A stretch of 64,000 nucleotides of DNA from Massilia sp. Root335 (GCF_001425685.1 NZ_LMCY01000019.1:193204-257203), one strand, 5' to 3'. Counted from the stretch's first letter, positions 45,972 to 54,546 are shown. Notes: generated by a model not told the origin, from the letters alone. Numbers and translations are program-made.

Positions 45972-46853
45972 ATGGGGGCGAAGCTAGTACAGACGAGGAA
46001 TCGAGAGGAAGATGTCGACGTGATTGGTGTCATCGGTGCGGGAGTTATGGGGAGGGGAGTTGCTCAGGTGATTGCGTCGCACTCCTATCGCGTGATTCTA
46101 GTTGATAACCAATTAGAGGTCTTGGATGAAGCACGGATCAGTATATTTAACACGCTGAGAGCGGAATCGCTTTTTGGTAGAGGTCGAGGTGCCGCGTCGG
46201 ATGTTCTCTCAAGAATTTCAATAACTGATGACCTCGAATCAGTGCGTCAATGTTCGGTAGTTGTTGAAAATATTCCTGAAGATATTGGCAAGAAACGTTT
46301 GCTTTATGAGAGTTTGAACTCTTTGTTGGCGCCCGAAGCGGTTTTGGCTGTTAATAGCTCGACATTTCCAATTTTTGAGTTGGCGGCGTTCATGAAACGG
46401 CCTGAACTGGTAATCGGGACGCATTTTATGAACCCAGCTCACTCTAAGGAATTTGTTGAAGTTATTCCTAGCCGGGTTACGAGTTCGACTACTATCGAGC
46501 GAGTCATGTCTTTTCTTGCGGGTATCGGAAAGCGCGGCATCGTTGTGAAAGATGCTCCAGGATTTGTTTCCAATAGGGTTTTGATGCTAACAATTAACGA
46601 GGCAATTAGGGCTGTAGAGGAAGGTTGCGCGTCGCCCGACGATGTTGATGCGATTTTTGTCGGCTGCTTTGGTCATAGTATGGGGCCACTTGCTACAGCT
46701 GACCTTATCGGACTCGATACCATTCTTCTTTCGTTGCTTTCACTAATGGAACGGCTCGGCGATAAAAAGTATCAGCCTGCGGATTTGCTACTCAATATGG
46801 TTCGTGAGGGTAAGCTTGGGCGAAAGTCTGAGCAGGGTTTTTTTAATTATTGA
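45972..46853 (+). CDS. 3-hydroxyacyl-CoA dehydrogenase-like enzyme (methoxymalonyl-ACP pathway, FkbK type)
   Basis: About 293 aa. NAD-binding site GVIGAGVMGRGVAQVIAS; catalytic-type HFMNPAH and the APGFVSNRVLM helix. It resembles FkbK/ZmaG-type dehydrogenases, which oxidise glyceryl-ACP on the way to hydroxymalonyl-ACP. ATG 45972 is chosen because AAGGAGAAGAGG lies ahead of it; the frame extends further upstream over the previous stop. Followed immediately by the ACP gene. Confidence 0.85.
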   Translation: MGAKLVQTRNREEDVDVIGVIGAGVMGRGVAQVIASHSYRVILVDNQLEVLDEARISIFNTLRAESLFGRGRGAASDVLSRISITDDLESVRQCSVVVENIPEDIGKKRLLYESLNSLLAPEAVLAVNSSTFPIFELAAFMKRPELVIGTHFMNPAHSKEFVEVIPSRVTSSTTIERVMSFLAGIGKRGIVVKDAPGFVSNRVLMLTINEAIRAVEEGCASPDDVDAIFVGCFGHSMGPLATADLIGLDTILLSLLSLMERLGDKKYQPADLLLNMVREGKLGRKSEQGFFNY

Positions 46854-47125
46854 TAAATTTTTTAGTGGGTGTGCTTGTGGACGCAGATTTGATTGATCGT
46901 GTGAGAAATTTTGTGCATTCGGCGTTGTCGCCGAATATTGCCGACCAGGACGATATTTTCCGAAGTGGGCTTGTTACTTCACTTTTCGGGATTCGCATGA
47001 TTGCTTTCATAGAGAAAGAATTTCGAGTCGTAGTCGGGGATGAAGATCTCTCGCTTGAGAATTTTAGTTCGGTAATGAATATTTGCAAATTCGTTGAGGC
47101 GAAGAGCATATCCCGTGGACAATAA
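46850..47125 (+). CDS. Discrete acyl carrier protein (FkbJ type)
   Basis: 91 aa (shorter, from GTG about 46877, if the N-terminal hydrophobic residues are not translated). Carrier motif DDIFRSGLVTSLFGIRMIAF with Ser of TSLF as phosphopantetheine site, very like ACPs of methoxymalonyl-ACP pathways. It overlaps the dehydrogenase gene (TTG start over its stop) and the next gene, so the three are translationally coupled. It should carry the glyceryl/hydroxymalonyl unit formed by the FkbH-like protein. Confidence 0.82.
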   Translation: MINFLVGVLVDADLIDRVRNFVHSALSPNIADQDDIFRSGLVTSLFGIRMIAFIEKEFRVVVGDEDLSLENFSSVMNICKFVEAKSISRGQ

Positions 47126-48239
47126 TCTTCCCAGCGCGGACAGAAAAAAGGAATTCGCGAGATTCGCGTCCGAACGCGTTGCGCCGTTCGCCGAAGCTGC
47201 CGATCGCACCGGGTGTTTGAGTGATGATGTGATTGATGCGTTAAGCGATGCTGGCTATCTTGGCGCACTTGTATCGCCTGAATATGGCGGTATGGGAATG
47301 AGTCAGGCACAGTATGGTGAACTGACCGCAGAGATTGCAAGATCCTGTTCTGCTACCCGAACTTTGCTAACTGTTCATGGATTGGTCACAACTTCGGTCG
47401 CGCGTTGGGGCAGCGACAAGTTGAAAGGAGATTTTCTTCGGCGCTTTACCTCGAGTGCTGGTTTGACGGCATTCGCTATGTCCGAGGCGAATGCCGGCAG
47501 TGATGCTAAGGCGATTGAGTTGTCTATTCAAGAGGATGGGGCTGATCTGCTTTTGTTTGGCGAGAAACGTTGGATTAGTTTTGGCGCTCGGGCTGCTTAT
47601 ATCCTTGTATTCGGGGTTCTAGCGGGCGCTTCAACCGCCGTGCTTGTGAACGGCGATTGTCCGAATCTTATAAAGGAGGCTGTTCCTTCGATGGTTGGTA
47701 CTCGAGGCGCGATGATGGCGAACCTGCGATTCGACGGTTGTAGGGTTCCTAAGAATGCGATAGTTGGCCGTCCGGGGTTCGGCGTGTCTCACGTTGCCGC
47801 CACTGCACTCGACTTTGGACGCTATTCTGTTGCTTGGGGGAGTATCGGTATTATCGAGGCTTGCGTTAGAAAGAGCCTTGAGTTTTCCAATGCTCGGTAT
47901 CAGTTCGATAAGCGTATTAAGGACCATCCTCAAGTTGCGGCGCGTATTACAAAAATGCTGGCCGTATCGCGCGTCACCAGGTTGCTTGCGACGGAAGCTG
48001 GGAGATTACGGGATGAAGGCTCGCCGGACTCACTTCTCGAGACCATGCTTGCGAAGTACGCAGCGTCAAAAGGAGCAGTTTATGCCGCAAATGAGGCTAT
48101 TCAGATACATGGCGCTAGAGGCTTATTGACCGAAACCGGGCTTGAAAGATTGCTTCGTGACGCCAAAGTCACAGAAATTATCGAAGGGAGCTCGGACGTA
48201 CTAGAGACAATGATCTGTAGCTTGATTTCGTCAGTTTAG
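47115..48239 (+). CDS. Acyl-CoA dehydrogenase-like enzyme (FkbI type)
   Basis: About 374 aa flavoprotein of the acyl-CoA dehydrogenase family: LVSPEYGGMGMSQAQYGEL, AFAMSEANAGSDAK, KRWISFGARAAYILVF and the C-terminal HGARGLLTETGLERLLRDAK. In methoxymalonyl-ACP pathways the homologue (FkbI, ZmaI) takes part in oxidising glyceryl-ACP. The start is placed at GTG 47115; it overlaps the ACP gene by 11 bases. Confidence 0.85.
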   Translation: MDNNLPSADRKKEFARFASERVAPFAEAADRTGCLSDDVIDALSDAGYLGALVSPEYGGMGMSQAQYGELTAEIARSCSATRTLLTVHGLVTTSVARWGSDKLKGDFLRRFTSSAGLTAFAMSEANAGSDAKAIELSIQEDGADLLLFGEKRWISFGARAAYILVFGVLAGASTAVLVNGDCPNLIKEAVPSMVGTRGAMMANLRFDGCRVPKNAIVGRPGFGVSHVAATALDFGRYSVAWGSIGIIEACVRKSLEFSNARYQFDKRIKDHPQVAARITKMLAVSRVTRLLATEAGRLRDEGSPDSLLETMLAKYAASKGAVYAANEAIQIHGARGLLTETGLERLLRDAKVTEIIEGSSDVLETMICSLISSV

Positions 48240-48253
48240 GTGAGAGGTCGAAT

Positions 48254-49333
48254 GTGAGTGATGTCAATACGACATGTGAATATCCTGTCAAACAGGTAAA
48301 GTTGATTGTTTGGGATCTTGATTTGACCCTTTGGGATGGAATTTTACTCGAGGATCTGTCTCCGAGGCCTTTCGATCATGTGGTAAATATAATTAAGCAG
48401 CTGGACAGTTTGGGGGTGTTGCAGTCCATAGCTAGCAAAAATGATCATGATGTTGCTATTTCTCATCTGAAGAAAATAGGGGTGGCCGAGTATTTTTTGC
48501 ATCCGCAAATACATTGGTCGCCTAAATCCGCTAGTGTTTCTCTTCTCGCAGAGAAGTTGAATATCGGCTTGGATAGTATTTTGTTTGTAGATGATCAAGA
48601 ATTTGAACTTGCTGAAGTCACACATGCGCATCCTGATGTTCGGGTTGTTCATGCTGGTGAAGTTTCTAGTCTGCTACAAGCTCCCTTTCTTTGGCCCGCG
48701 GTAGTTACTGACGATGCTAGACGCCGTAGACTTATGTATCTGGATGATGCGGCGCGAACGCAGAGCGAGAAAGAGTTTGTCGGCCCGCCCGAGCTTTTTC
48801 TTGCCTCATTAAATTTGGAAATCACTGTCCGGTGTGTCACTGCCGGTGATATTGAACGAGTAAAAGAGCTGATCTCACGTACCAATCAGCTTAATTCGAC
48901 AGGGGTTCTTTTTTCTCAAGAGGAACTCATAAAATTTTCGGAAAGCCGTGATCACCGTTTTCTTATGTTTTCCCTTAGAGACCGGTTCGGTGATTATGGT
49001 CAGATCGGTCTCGCCTTAGTGGATACGAGCGGGGATTGGGTGTTGGAGTTGTTGTTGGTGTCATGTCGAGTGCTTTCTCGAGGGATAGGACCGGTTCTGT
49101 TAAATTACTTGGCACTACAGGCGTTGACGCAGGGTTCGTTCCTTAGCGTATTGTTTCGTGATACTGGGCGTAATCGGCCGATGCGTATGGCTTTGATGAT
49201 GACTGGGTTCGTTTCTGAGTCTTTCGCTCAAAAGGGGGCTTTGCTTGCGCAAAGGCCTGGCTATGTTCCAGTTATCCAGGACTACATAAGGATACTGAAT
49301 GGAGCGGAATCTGAGCCCGGAAATTTGGCGTGA
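48254..49333 (+). CDS. FkbH-like HAD glyceryl transferase/phosphatase
   Basis: 359 aa. The HAD-type phosphatase motif is LIVWDLDLTLWDGILLED (DxDxT), followed by IASKNDHDVA and LFVDDQEFELAEV; the C-terminal half has a GNAT-like fold region (FSLRDRFGDYGQIGLALV). FkbH-type enzymes take 1,3-bisphosphoglycerate, remove phosphate and load a glyceryl unit on an ACP. This is the committed step to hydroxy- or methoxymalonyl-ACP and also to glyceryl/lactyl starters. GTG 48254; it overlaps the next gene by 4 bases. Confidence 0.9.
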   Translation: MSDVNTTCEYPVKQVKLIVWDLDLTLWDGILLEDLSPRPFDHVVNIIKQLDSLGVLQSIASKNDHDVAISHLKKIGVAEYFLHPQIHWSPKSASVSLLAEKLNIGLDSILFVDDQEFELAEVTHAHPDVRVVHAGEVSSLLQAPFLWPAVVTDDARRRRLMYLDDAARTQSEKEFVGPPELFLASLNLEITVRCVTAGDIERVKELISRTNQLNSTGVLFSQEELIKFSESRDHRFLMFSLRDRFGDYGQIGLALVDTSGDWVLELLLVSCRVLSRGIGPVLLNYLALQALTQGSFLSVLFRDTGRNRPMRMALMMTGFVSESFAQKGALLAQRPGYVPVIQDYIRILNGAESEPGNLA

Positions 49334-49968
49334 AAACGTTACATGTGCAATGGATGTCGCTTAGTAGCGGAGATTTTGAGAATTTGCTCCTGTCGTCGGA
49401 TATACTCGAGGCCGAGAGATATACTTTTCCGCCTGCGCAAACTCGTTTTTTATTATCGAGAGCAGGACTTCGTCGATTTGTGGGAAATTTTCTTGGGAAA
49501 GACCCGAGCGAGATAGTTTTCGATATAAAAAGGTATGGTAAACCGGTGATCGTTGGTATCGATAGGGTTGATTTTAACCTGTCTCATAGTGATGAGTATG
49601 TCGTGTTCTGCATCGCTAACGAGATGAATGTCGGTATTGATATTGAGTCTCATAAAGAGATCGCGGACTATGTGGATGTAGCAAGCCGTGTGTTTTCTCC
49701 CGCAGAAATTAATTATTTAAGGTCCACTGGGGGAGTTGATCCTTTAGTCAGCTTTTATAATATTTGGGTCAGGAAGGAAGCTTTACTCAAGGCGATCGGC
49801 TGCGGGCTTTCCGCGTTGGCGAGAAGAATTAGTATAGTTGAAGCTGGTCGCCTTGTGGAGGTCGTTAATGTTCCGGATTTTGGGCAATGGTGGCTTTCTG
49901 CGATGCCCTGTCCGGCAGGGTACTATGCGGCATGTGTCTGTAGTGATAGATTCATTTTAGCAATGTAG
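49330..49968 (+). CDS. Sfp-type 4'-phosphopantetheinyl transferase (1)
   Basis: 212 aa. Conserved: RFLLSRAGLRRFVG, GKPVIVGIDRVDFNLSHSDEY, VGIDIESHKE (Mg-binding Asp/Glu) and WVRKEALLKAIGCGL. Converts apo- to holo-carrier proteins. It overlaps the FkbH-like gene by 4 bases. With at least seven carrier sites in the cluster, such a gene is expected. Confidence 0.9.
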   Translation: MKTLHVQWMSLSSGDFENLLLSSDILEAERYTFPPAQTRFLLSRAGLRRFVGNFLGKDPSEIVFDIKRYGKPVIVGIDRVDFNLSHSDEYVVFCIANEMNVGIDIESHKEIADYVDVASRVFSPAEINYLRSTGGVDPLVSFYNIWVRKEALLKAIGCGLSALARRISIVEAGRLVEVVNVPDFGQWWLSAMPCPAGYYAACVCSDRFILAM

Positions 49969-50016
49969 TTGTGCTGAGGAAGGCAAAAGGGTCGCGTTAC
50001 CGGTGCGGAGCTCGTA

Positions 50017-50913
50017 TTGCCGACGCAGTACTGGCTGATGTTGAGCTTTTACTGTGTATTGCTAATGATCAGCGGCAGTTTGATAGGTTATATAATTGTT
50101 GGTCTATTTTTAGAAGTTATCGTTTCCTGTGTCTGTACGGTTGCTTTCTTATTTCGTTTAAAGTATTGGGTTATGAAATCGTTGGCGTATTATTCGCTGG
50201 GCTTGACTCCCGTGGTGCTGTCACGTATCCCTGCAGAGACAGATTGGATGGCTCCTTACGAGCTTGATCGAGCGAGCAGCTTTGCTGCGCGCTCTGACCG
50301 AGATGATTATATCGCGGCACATTGGCTCGTCCGGGAAGTCGCGTCGCATGTTGTGGGTTCTGTACCCGAAAGATTGATGATTGGGCAGGTTTGTTCTGAC
50401 TGCGGCGGTAATCATGGGAAGCCGTTTTTACGAGGGCACCCGCATATCCATTTATCGCTTAGCCACACGATCGGAGTTGTGGCGGCGGCAGTTGGCGAAG
50501 TGGCAATTGCTATTGACGTCGAGAGTAATGTGGCTGAGCGGTTAGATGACTCAGTGTTGGAAACGGTTATGACATCAAGTGAGTTGTCAATATTAAGGCA
50601 AGTCGATATTGATCCGACGTCGGATGCGTTAAAGGAGGGGGGGGCGCGCCGTCTGTGGTGTGCCAAGGAATGTTTGATTAAACTAGGCTTGTTGACACTA
50701 GACACAATGTGCGTTGCGGACTTGTCACGACTTCTCACACCTTCTCACAAACATATTTGTCGGAGATATCTCGGAGAAAGCATGAATGTTAGTTTTTTCG
50801 ATATCTCGGATACGAGCATTGACGTCCATGGTATATTCGCTTGCGAATTGGATATGACTAAGTGTGAGTTTATGCCGATAGCTCACGGGGTAAGCTCTAT
50901 TGTACGCCTCTGA
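50017..50913 (+). CDS. Sfp-type 4'-phosphopantetheinyl transferase (2), possible membrane-anchored N-terminus
   Basis: The catalytic part starts near MKSLAYYSLGLTPVVLSRIP (ATG 50173), with EVASHVVG, LSLSHTIGVV, IAIDVESN and WCAKECLIKLG, all typical of the family; it is divergent from the first copy. From TTG 50017, which has GGAG at proper distance, an extra 52 residues would encode two hydrophobic segments. ATG 50173 lacks a good ribosome binding site, so the longer form is possible. A second PPTase suggests carriers of different type (NRPS T domains versus the FkbJ-like ACP). Confidence 0.75.
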   Translation: MPTQYWLMLSFYCVLLMISGSLIGYIIVGLFLEVIVSCVCTVAFLFRLKYWVMKSLAYYSLGLTPVVLSRIPAETDWMAPYELDRASSFAARSDRDDYIAAHWLVREVASHVVGSVPERLMIGQVCSDCGGNHGKPFLRGHPHIHLSLSHTIGVVAAAVGEVAIAIDVESNVAERLDDSVLETVMTSSELSILRQVDIDPTSDALKEGGARRLWCAKECLIKLGLLTLDTMCVADLSRLLTPSHKHICRRYLGESMNVSFFDISDTSIDVHGIFACELDMTKCEFMPIAHGVSSIVRL

Positions 50914-50978
50914 CCAATGGGAATGGTCTGCGTTTGTGCGATGTTTACGATCTACATGCATTGAGGTGTTTAGTAATT

Positions 50979-51722
50979 ATGCAAAGGAAAATCGGTATTT
51001 TAGGCGGTATGGGGACTGCGGCAGGGATTTATTTCGCGCAAACGTTGGTTGAGCTGAGTTCGGCTGTGCGTGGAGATGTGGACTATCCAAGTTTTGTTTT
51101 GTATTCGGATCCACTTATCCCGAGTCGAGTAGATGCTTATCTTGAGGGTACAGCCAGTCCTCTACCATCAATAATCTCGTCTATTGATAAGCTGGCGACA
51201 GCCGGAGCTGATTTTGGCGTCATTATTTGCAACACTGCTCACATATATTTTGATGAAATTGAACGTGACACTACGCTGCCTTTAATTAATATGGTTGATA
51301 ATGTGGTGTCATATTTGAAGAGCGGATCGCGCGCGGAGAAGGTCGGGCTTCTGGCAACAAAGGCGACTATACGTTCGGGCCTTTACTCTCGTTATTTTGA
51401 TGGTAGTGTTGACGTTATAGTGACGCCTAATGATAATGATCAAGACCTTGTTACATCGGCAATTTTCGATCCGGAATTTGGAATTAAAGCTTCCGGTGCA
51501 GTGGTAAAACCGCAGGCGAGGGAGCTTATTGTCGAAGTAATCCGCCGCATGCTGCGGGATTATGGCGTCGGAAAAATAGTTCTTGGTTGCACAGAACTTT
51601 CGATGGCGGTACGGGAAGAGAACTTGCTGGGCGTAGAAATTATTGATCCTGTTAAGTTGCTAGCTCGGGCATGTCTGCGTCGAGTGGGTCATTATAAGGC
51701 GAGCTCTTTGCATTACATTTAG
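50979..51722 (+). CDS. Aspartate/glutamate racemase family protein
   Basis: About 247 aa, from MQRKIGILGGMGTAAGIYF. Two catalytic Cys motifs: IICNTAHIYFDE and VLGCTELSMAV, as in PLP-independent Asp/Glu racemases. It would give D-Asp or D-Glu (or a related amino acid) for the cluster, whose NRPS proteins lack epimerisation domains. Last gene of the cluster. An in-frame GTG at 50934 gives a less likely longer form. Confidence 0.85.
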   Translation: MQRKIGILGGMGTAAGIYFAQTLVELSSAVRGDVDYPSFVLYSDPLIPSRVDAYLEGTASPLPSIISSIDKLATAGADFGVIICNTAHIYFDEIERDTTLPLINMVDNVVSYLKSGSRAEKVGLLATKATIRSGLYSRYFDGSVDVIVTPNDNDQDLVTSAIFDPEFGIKASGAVVKPQARELIVEVIRRMLRDYGVGKIVLGCTELSMAVREENLLGVEIIDPVKLLARACLRRVGHYKASSLHYI

Positions 51723-51890
51723 TTTGGTCTTAAGGAATTTGACAACAGGGTATAGGCGATATCACGGAACCTCGAATAACCAGCGATTCTTGCAACCTTA
51801 GTAAAGCGAAAGTAAGGCGAAAGCGTGAAATATATACGGCGGTGCGTGAGCAGTGCCGTATCCGGGTCGGTTTGACGCGCTGTAGTACGC
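51723..51890. other. Non-coding end of the NRPS cluster
   Basis: No gene and no clear terminator after the racemase. Composition rises toward host-like GC near the IS relic. Confidence 0.35.
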
Positions 51891-52135
51891 AATTTCGGTG
51901 GTAAAGACAGTCCGTGGGCGTCAGAACGACGCGATCCTGGCCTCCTTCAGGAAACCAGGCGCTGCAAATTGTAGGCAGCGACCTCTCAGTTGAGCTGCGC
52001 CGTGGCGCGAGGCAGACCGATCGCGCGCAAACCTTTCCACTGAGCTGCGCCAGTCCGGCTAACACATGCTCGACGCGGGCGCGGGTCTTCGCCTCGTCCT
52101 TCGCCGAGGCTACGGCCTCACTGTCAGAGGACAGT
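51890..52135 (-). mobile_element. IS5-type transposase 3' relic with frameshift and stop codons
   Basis: Minus strand: AKDEAKTRARVEHVLAGLAQ, then in another frame RAIGLPRATAQLN, a stop, and EVAAYNLQRLVS followed by a stop. This is the end of an IS5-family transposase (RVEHVF...AYNLxRL), broken by at least one frameshift and an internal nonsense codon. Inactive. Confidence 0.7.
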
Positions 52136-52188
52136 CAGACAGATCCAATGTCAGTAAGTGCGAGAAAGCTAGCTTACGAATCCGTTTG

Positions 52189-52354
52189 GCCACTAGACAC
52201 TCTACAAGCCAAACGGGGGAAACGACGAAAACACGAAACCTGAGCGCTGGACAACCTTGATCGACACTAATTGTCCAGAAAAAAACCTATTCAAAGATCA
52301 ATATGCCTCTAGCTAACATTGGAAAGCCCTTAAACACAGTATGTGTCTAGTGGC
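52189..52354. repeat. 12-bp inverted repeats next to radical SAM copy 3
   Basis: GCCACTAGACAC (52189-52200) and its exact complement GTGTCTAGTGGC (52343-52354) enclose about 140 AT-rich bases. The second arm ends 16 bases before the gene breakpoint at 52371. Could be recombinase or transposase sites at the island end; not seen at the other two copies. Confidence 0.5.
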
Positions 52355-52370
52355 TACATTGCGGATAAGC

Positions 52371-53255
52371 TTCGGCTGCATCTACTGCTTCGCGCGGCCC
52401 ACGCACGCCTATCTGGGCCTGTCGCCGGGCCTCGATTTCGAAAGCCGCATCTTCGCCAAGGTGAACGCGGCCGACCTGCTGCGGCGCGAGCTGGCGCGTC
52501 CGGGCTACGTCCCGGAAAACATCGCCATCGGCGTCAACACGGACGCGTACCAGCCCTGCGAGCGCGAGCGCCGCCTCACGCGCGAGGTGCTGGAAGTGCT
52601 GTCCGAATGCCAGCATCCGTACGGCCTGATCACCAAGTCGGCGCTGATCGAACGCGACATCGACCTGATCGCGCCGATGGCCGAAAAAGGCCTGGCCTGC
52701 GCCGCCATCACGCTGACGACGCTGGACGGCGAGATCTCGCGCACGCTCGAGCCGCGCGCGGCCGCGCCCGCGCGCCGCCTGCGCGCGATCCGCACCCTGA
52801 CGGAGGCCGGCATCCCCGTCAGCGTGAGCGTCGCGCCGATCATCCCGTTCGTCACGGAGCCGGAAATCGAGCGCATCCTGGAAGCCGCGAAGGACGCCGG
52901 GGCCGTCGGCGCCCACTACACGGTGCTGCGCATGCCGTGGGAAGTGAACCCGCTGTTCCAGCAATGGCTGCACGCCCACTTCCCCGACCGGGCCCAGCGC
53001 GTGATGAACCGCATCCGCGACATGCGCGGCGGCAAGGACTACGACAGCGATTTCAGCAAGCGCATGACGGGCGAGGGCATCTGGGCCGACCTGATCCGCC
53101 AGCGCTTCACGAAGGCCGTCAAGCGCCTGGGGCTCGAAGGCCGCATGAGCCGGTTCAACACCTGCGATCCGTCGCAATTCCGGCGCCCGCTGGTGGTGCC
53201 GAAAACGGTCGTCAGGCCGACCAGCGCGGCGGCGGCGCAGATGGATTTGTTTTAA
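52371..53255 (+). pseudogene. Radical SAM gene copy 3: 5'-truncated host copy
   Basis: From CGGCTGCATCTACTGC (part of the CxxxCxxC motif) to the final QMDLF this is intact in frame and in host-style GC-rich codons, but everything upstream of the His codon of CEHGC is replaced by unrelated island DNA. An in-frame ATG at 52341 gives MCLVATLRISFGCIYC, which lacks the first Cys of the motif and 85 normal residues, so it is unlikely to be functional. About 19 of 20 residues agree with copy 1. It most likely is the original chromosomal gene end, pushed away from its start by insertion. Confidence 0.85.
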
Positions 53256-53794
53256 AGCGTCTCCGGCACCAGCGACAGTACGTGCGCCGCGACGGGCCGT
53301 TCGTGCAGGTTGAGGCGGTTGCGCGCCAGGCATTCGTGGATGGCGCCGGCCTTGCGGGCGAGGGCGAGGCTGGACAGGTTGCCGTCGGCGACGACGATCT
53401 CGACGCGCGTCTGGCCGAGGCGGTCGAAGGCGAAGCATGCCAGCGCACGGATGGCTGCCAGCCCCGCGCCCTGACGCCGGGCCGATGCGCGGACCCAGTA
53501 GCCGAGGTTGCAGAGGTGGTGGGAACGATTGAACTGGTTCAGGCCCGCCGCGCCGATGTAGTGGTGGCCGTCCCGGCGGAAGATGCCGAACTCGTGCGCG
53601 GTGCCGTCCGCACGCGCGGTGGCGCAGGCCGCGATCCAGGCCAGCGCATCGGCCTCGTCGTAGGCGGCATGGGCCCAGGGCATCCATGGGCCGAGGCTCG
53701 CCATCGATTCGCGGACGGCCGCGGCCATCGCCGGGGCATCCGTCGGGACCAGTGGGCGGAGCAGATAGTCGTCGGCGTGAAGGGACAGTGTCAT
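53252..53794 (-). CDS. GNAT acetyltransferase, RimJ/RimL type
   Basis: 180 aa. LRPLVPTDAPAMAAAV, then GYWVRASARRQGAGLAAIRA (acetyl-CoA site, with RRQGAG) and VADGNLSSLALARKAGA. Ribosomal-protein-acetyltransferase-like GNATs often modify small amines or protein N-termini; the substrate is unknown. Its end overlaps the stop of radical SAM copy 3 by four bases, convergent, in the normal host arrangement. Confidence 0.82.
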   Translation of the reverse strand: MTLSLHADDYLLRPLVPTDAPAMAAAVRESMASLGPWMPWAHAAYDEADALAWIAACATARADGTAHEFGIFRRDGHHYIGAAGLNQFNRSHHLCNLGYWVRASARRQGAGLAAIRALACFAFDRLGQTRVEIVVADGNLSSLALARKAGAIHECLARNRLNLHERPVAAHVLSLVPETL

Positions 53795-53875
53795 GGCGGC
53801 GCCTGCGCGGGCTGGTTTGTGTTGCCGACATCATAACGTGCTGGACTGGACTCACAGCGCCGACGCCACCGGGTT

Positions 53876-54532
53876 GTGAGGATGCATGCTCTCGGCTACG
53901 ATTGCGCTCTTTGGCGCGATCGGCAGGCGGATATGGTGGAGCAGGGCAGTGCGACGGACAAGGTAACGAACGGCGCGGTGACGAACGACAGGGCGGCGAA
54001 CGACGTCCAGCGTGTCGTCTTCGTCGGCGCGGAGTCGACCGGAAAGTCGACGTTGTCCAACTATCTGGCGCACGCCTACGATACCGTCGCCGTGCCCGAG
54101 ATCGGCCGCTTCATCTGGGAAGAAAAGCAGGGCCGGCTGGGGCCGGACGATTATGTCGACATCGCCGTCAAGCACCGCGCGGCCGAGGACGAGGCCATGG
54201 CGCAGGCGCGACGCTGGCTGTTCGTCGACACGAATGCGTTGACCACGCTGTTGCTGGGCATCGAGTTCCACCAGGTCGGCGACCCGCCGCCGGCCGAGTT
54301 GCTGCGCTGTGCCGACGATTGCCGGGCGCGCTATGCCCACACGTTCGTCTGCGCCGACGACATCCCGTACGAGGAACAGGCCGTGCGCGAGAACGAGGCG
54401 TGGCGCGAACGCATCCAGCAACTCGTGTTGCGGGATCTCGCTGCGCGCGGCATTCCGTACACCGTCGTGCGCGGCAGCGTGGAGGAGCGGGCACGGCAGG
54501 TGCGGCGCGTGCTCGACGGCGCCGTGCGCTGA
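53876..54532 (+). CDS. NadR-like P-loop ATPase/kinase
   Basis: About 200-218 aa (start uncertain; ATG 53933 also possible). P-loop VVFVGAESTGKSTLSNYLA, then AVPEIGRFIWEE and RRWLFVDTNALTTLLL: the pattern of the ribosylnicotinamide kinase domain of NadR and related stand-alone ATPases. The adenylyltransferase and HTH parts of full NadR are absent. Probable role in NAD-precursor salvage. Confidence 0.75.
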   Translation: MRMHALGYDCALWRDRQADMVEQGSATDKVTNGAVTNDRAANDVQRVVFVGAESTGKSTLSNYLAHAYDTVAVPEIGRFIWEEKQGRLGPDDYVDIAVKHRAAEDEAMAQARRWLFVDTNALTTLLLGIEFHQVGDPPPAELLRCADDCRARYAHTFVCADDIPYEEQAVRENEAWRERIQQLVLRDLAARGIPYTVVRGSVEERARQVRRVLDGAVR

Positions 54533-54546
54533 CCCGCGCGGCGCGC

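Noticed and set aside
11297..52340. Search for an integrase, transposase or relaxase that could mobilise the blocks
   Set aside because: None found; only dead IS1182-, IS5- and possible IS630-type scraps are present.
52341..52370. ATG giving a seemingly complete 304-aa radical SAM protein for copy 3
   Set aside because: The first Cys of CxxxCxxC and 85 upstream residues are missing; the first residues come from island DNA.
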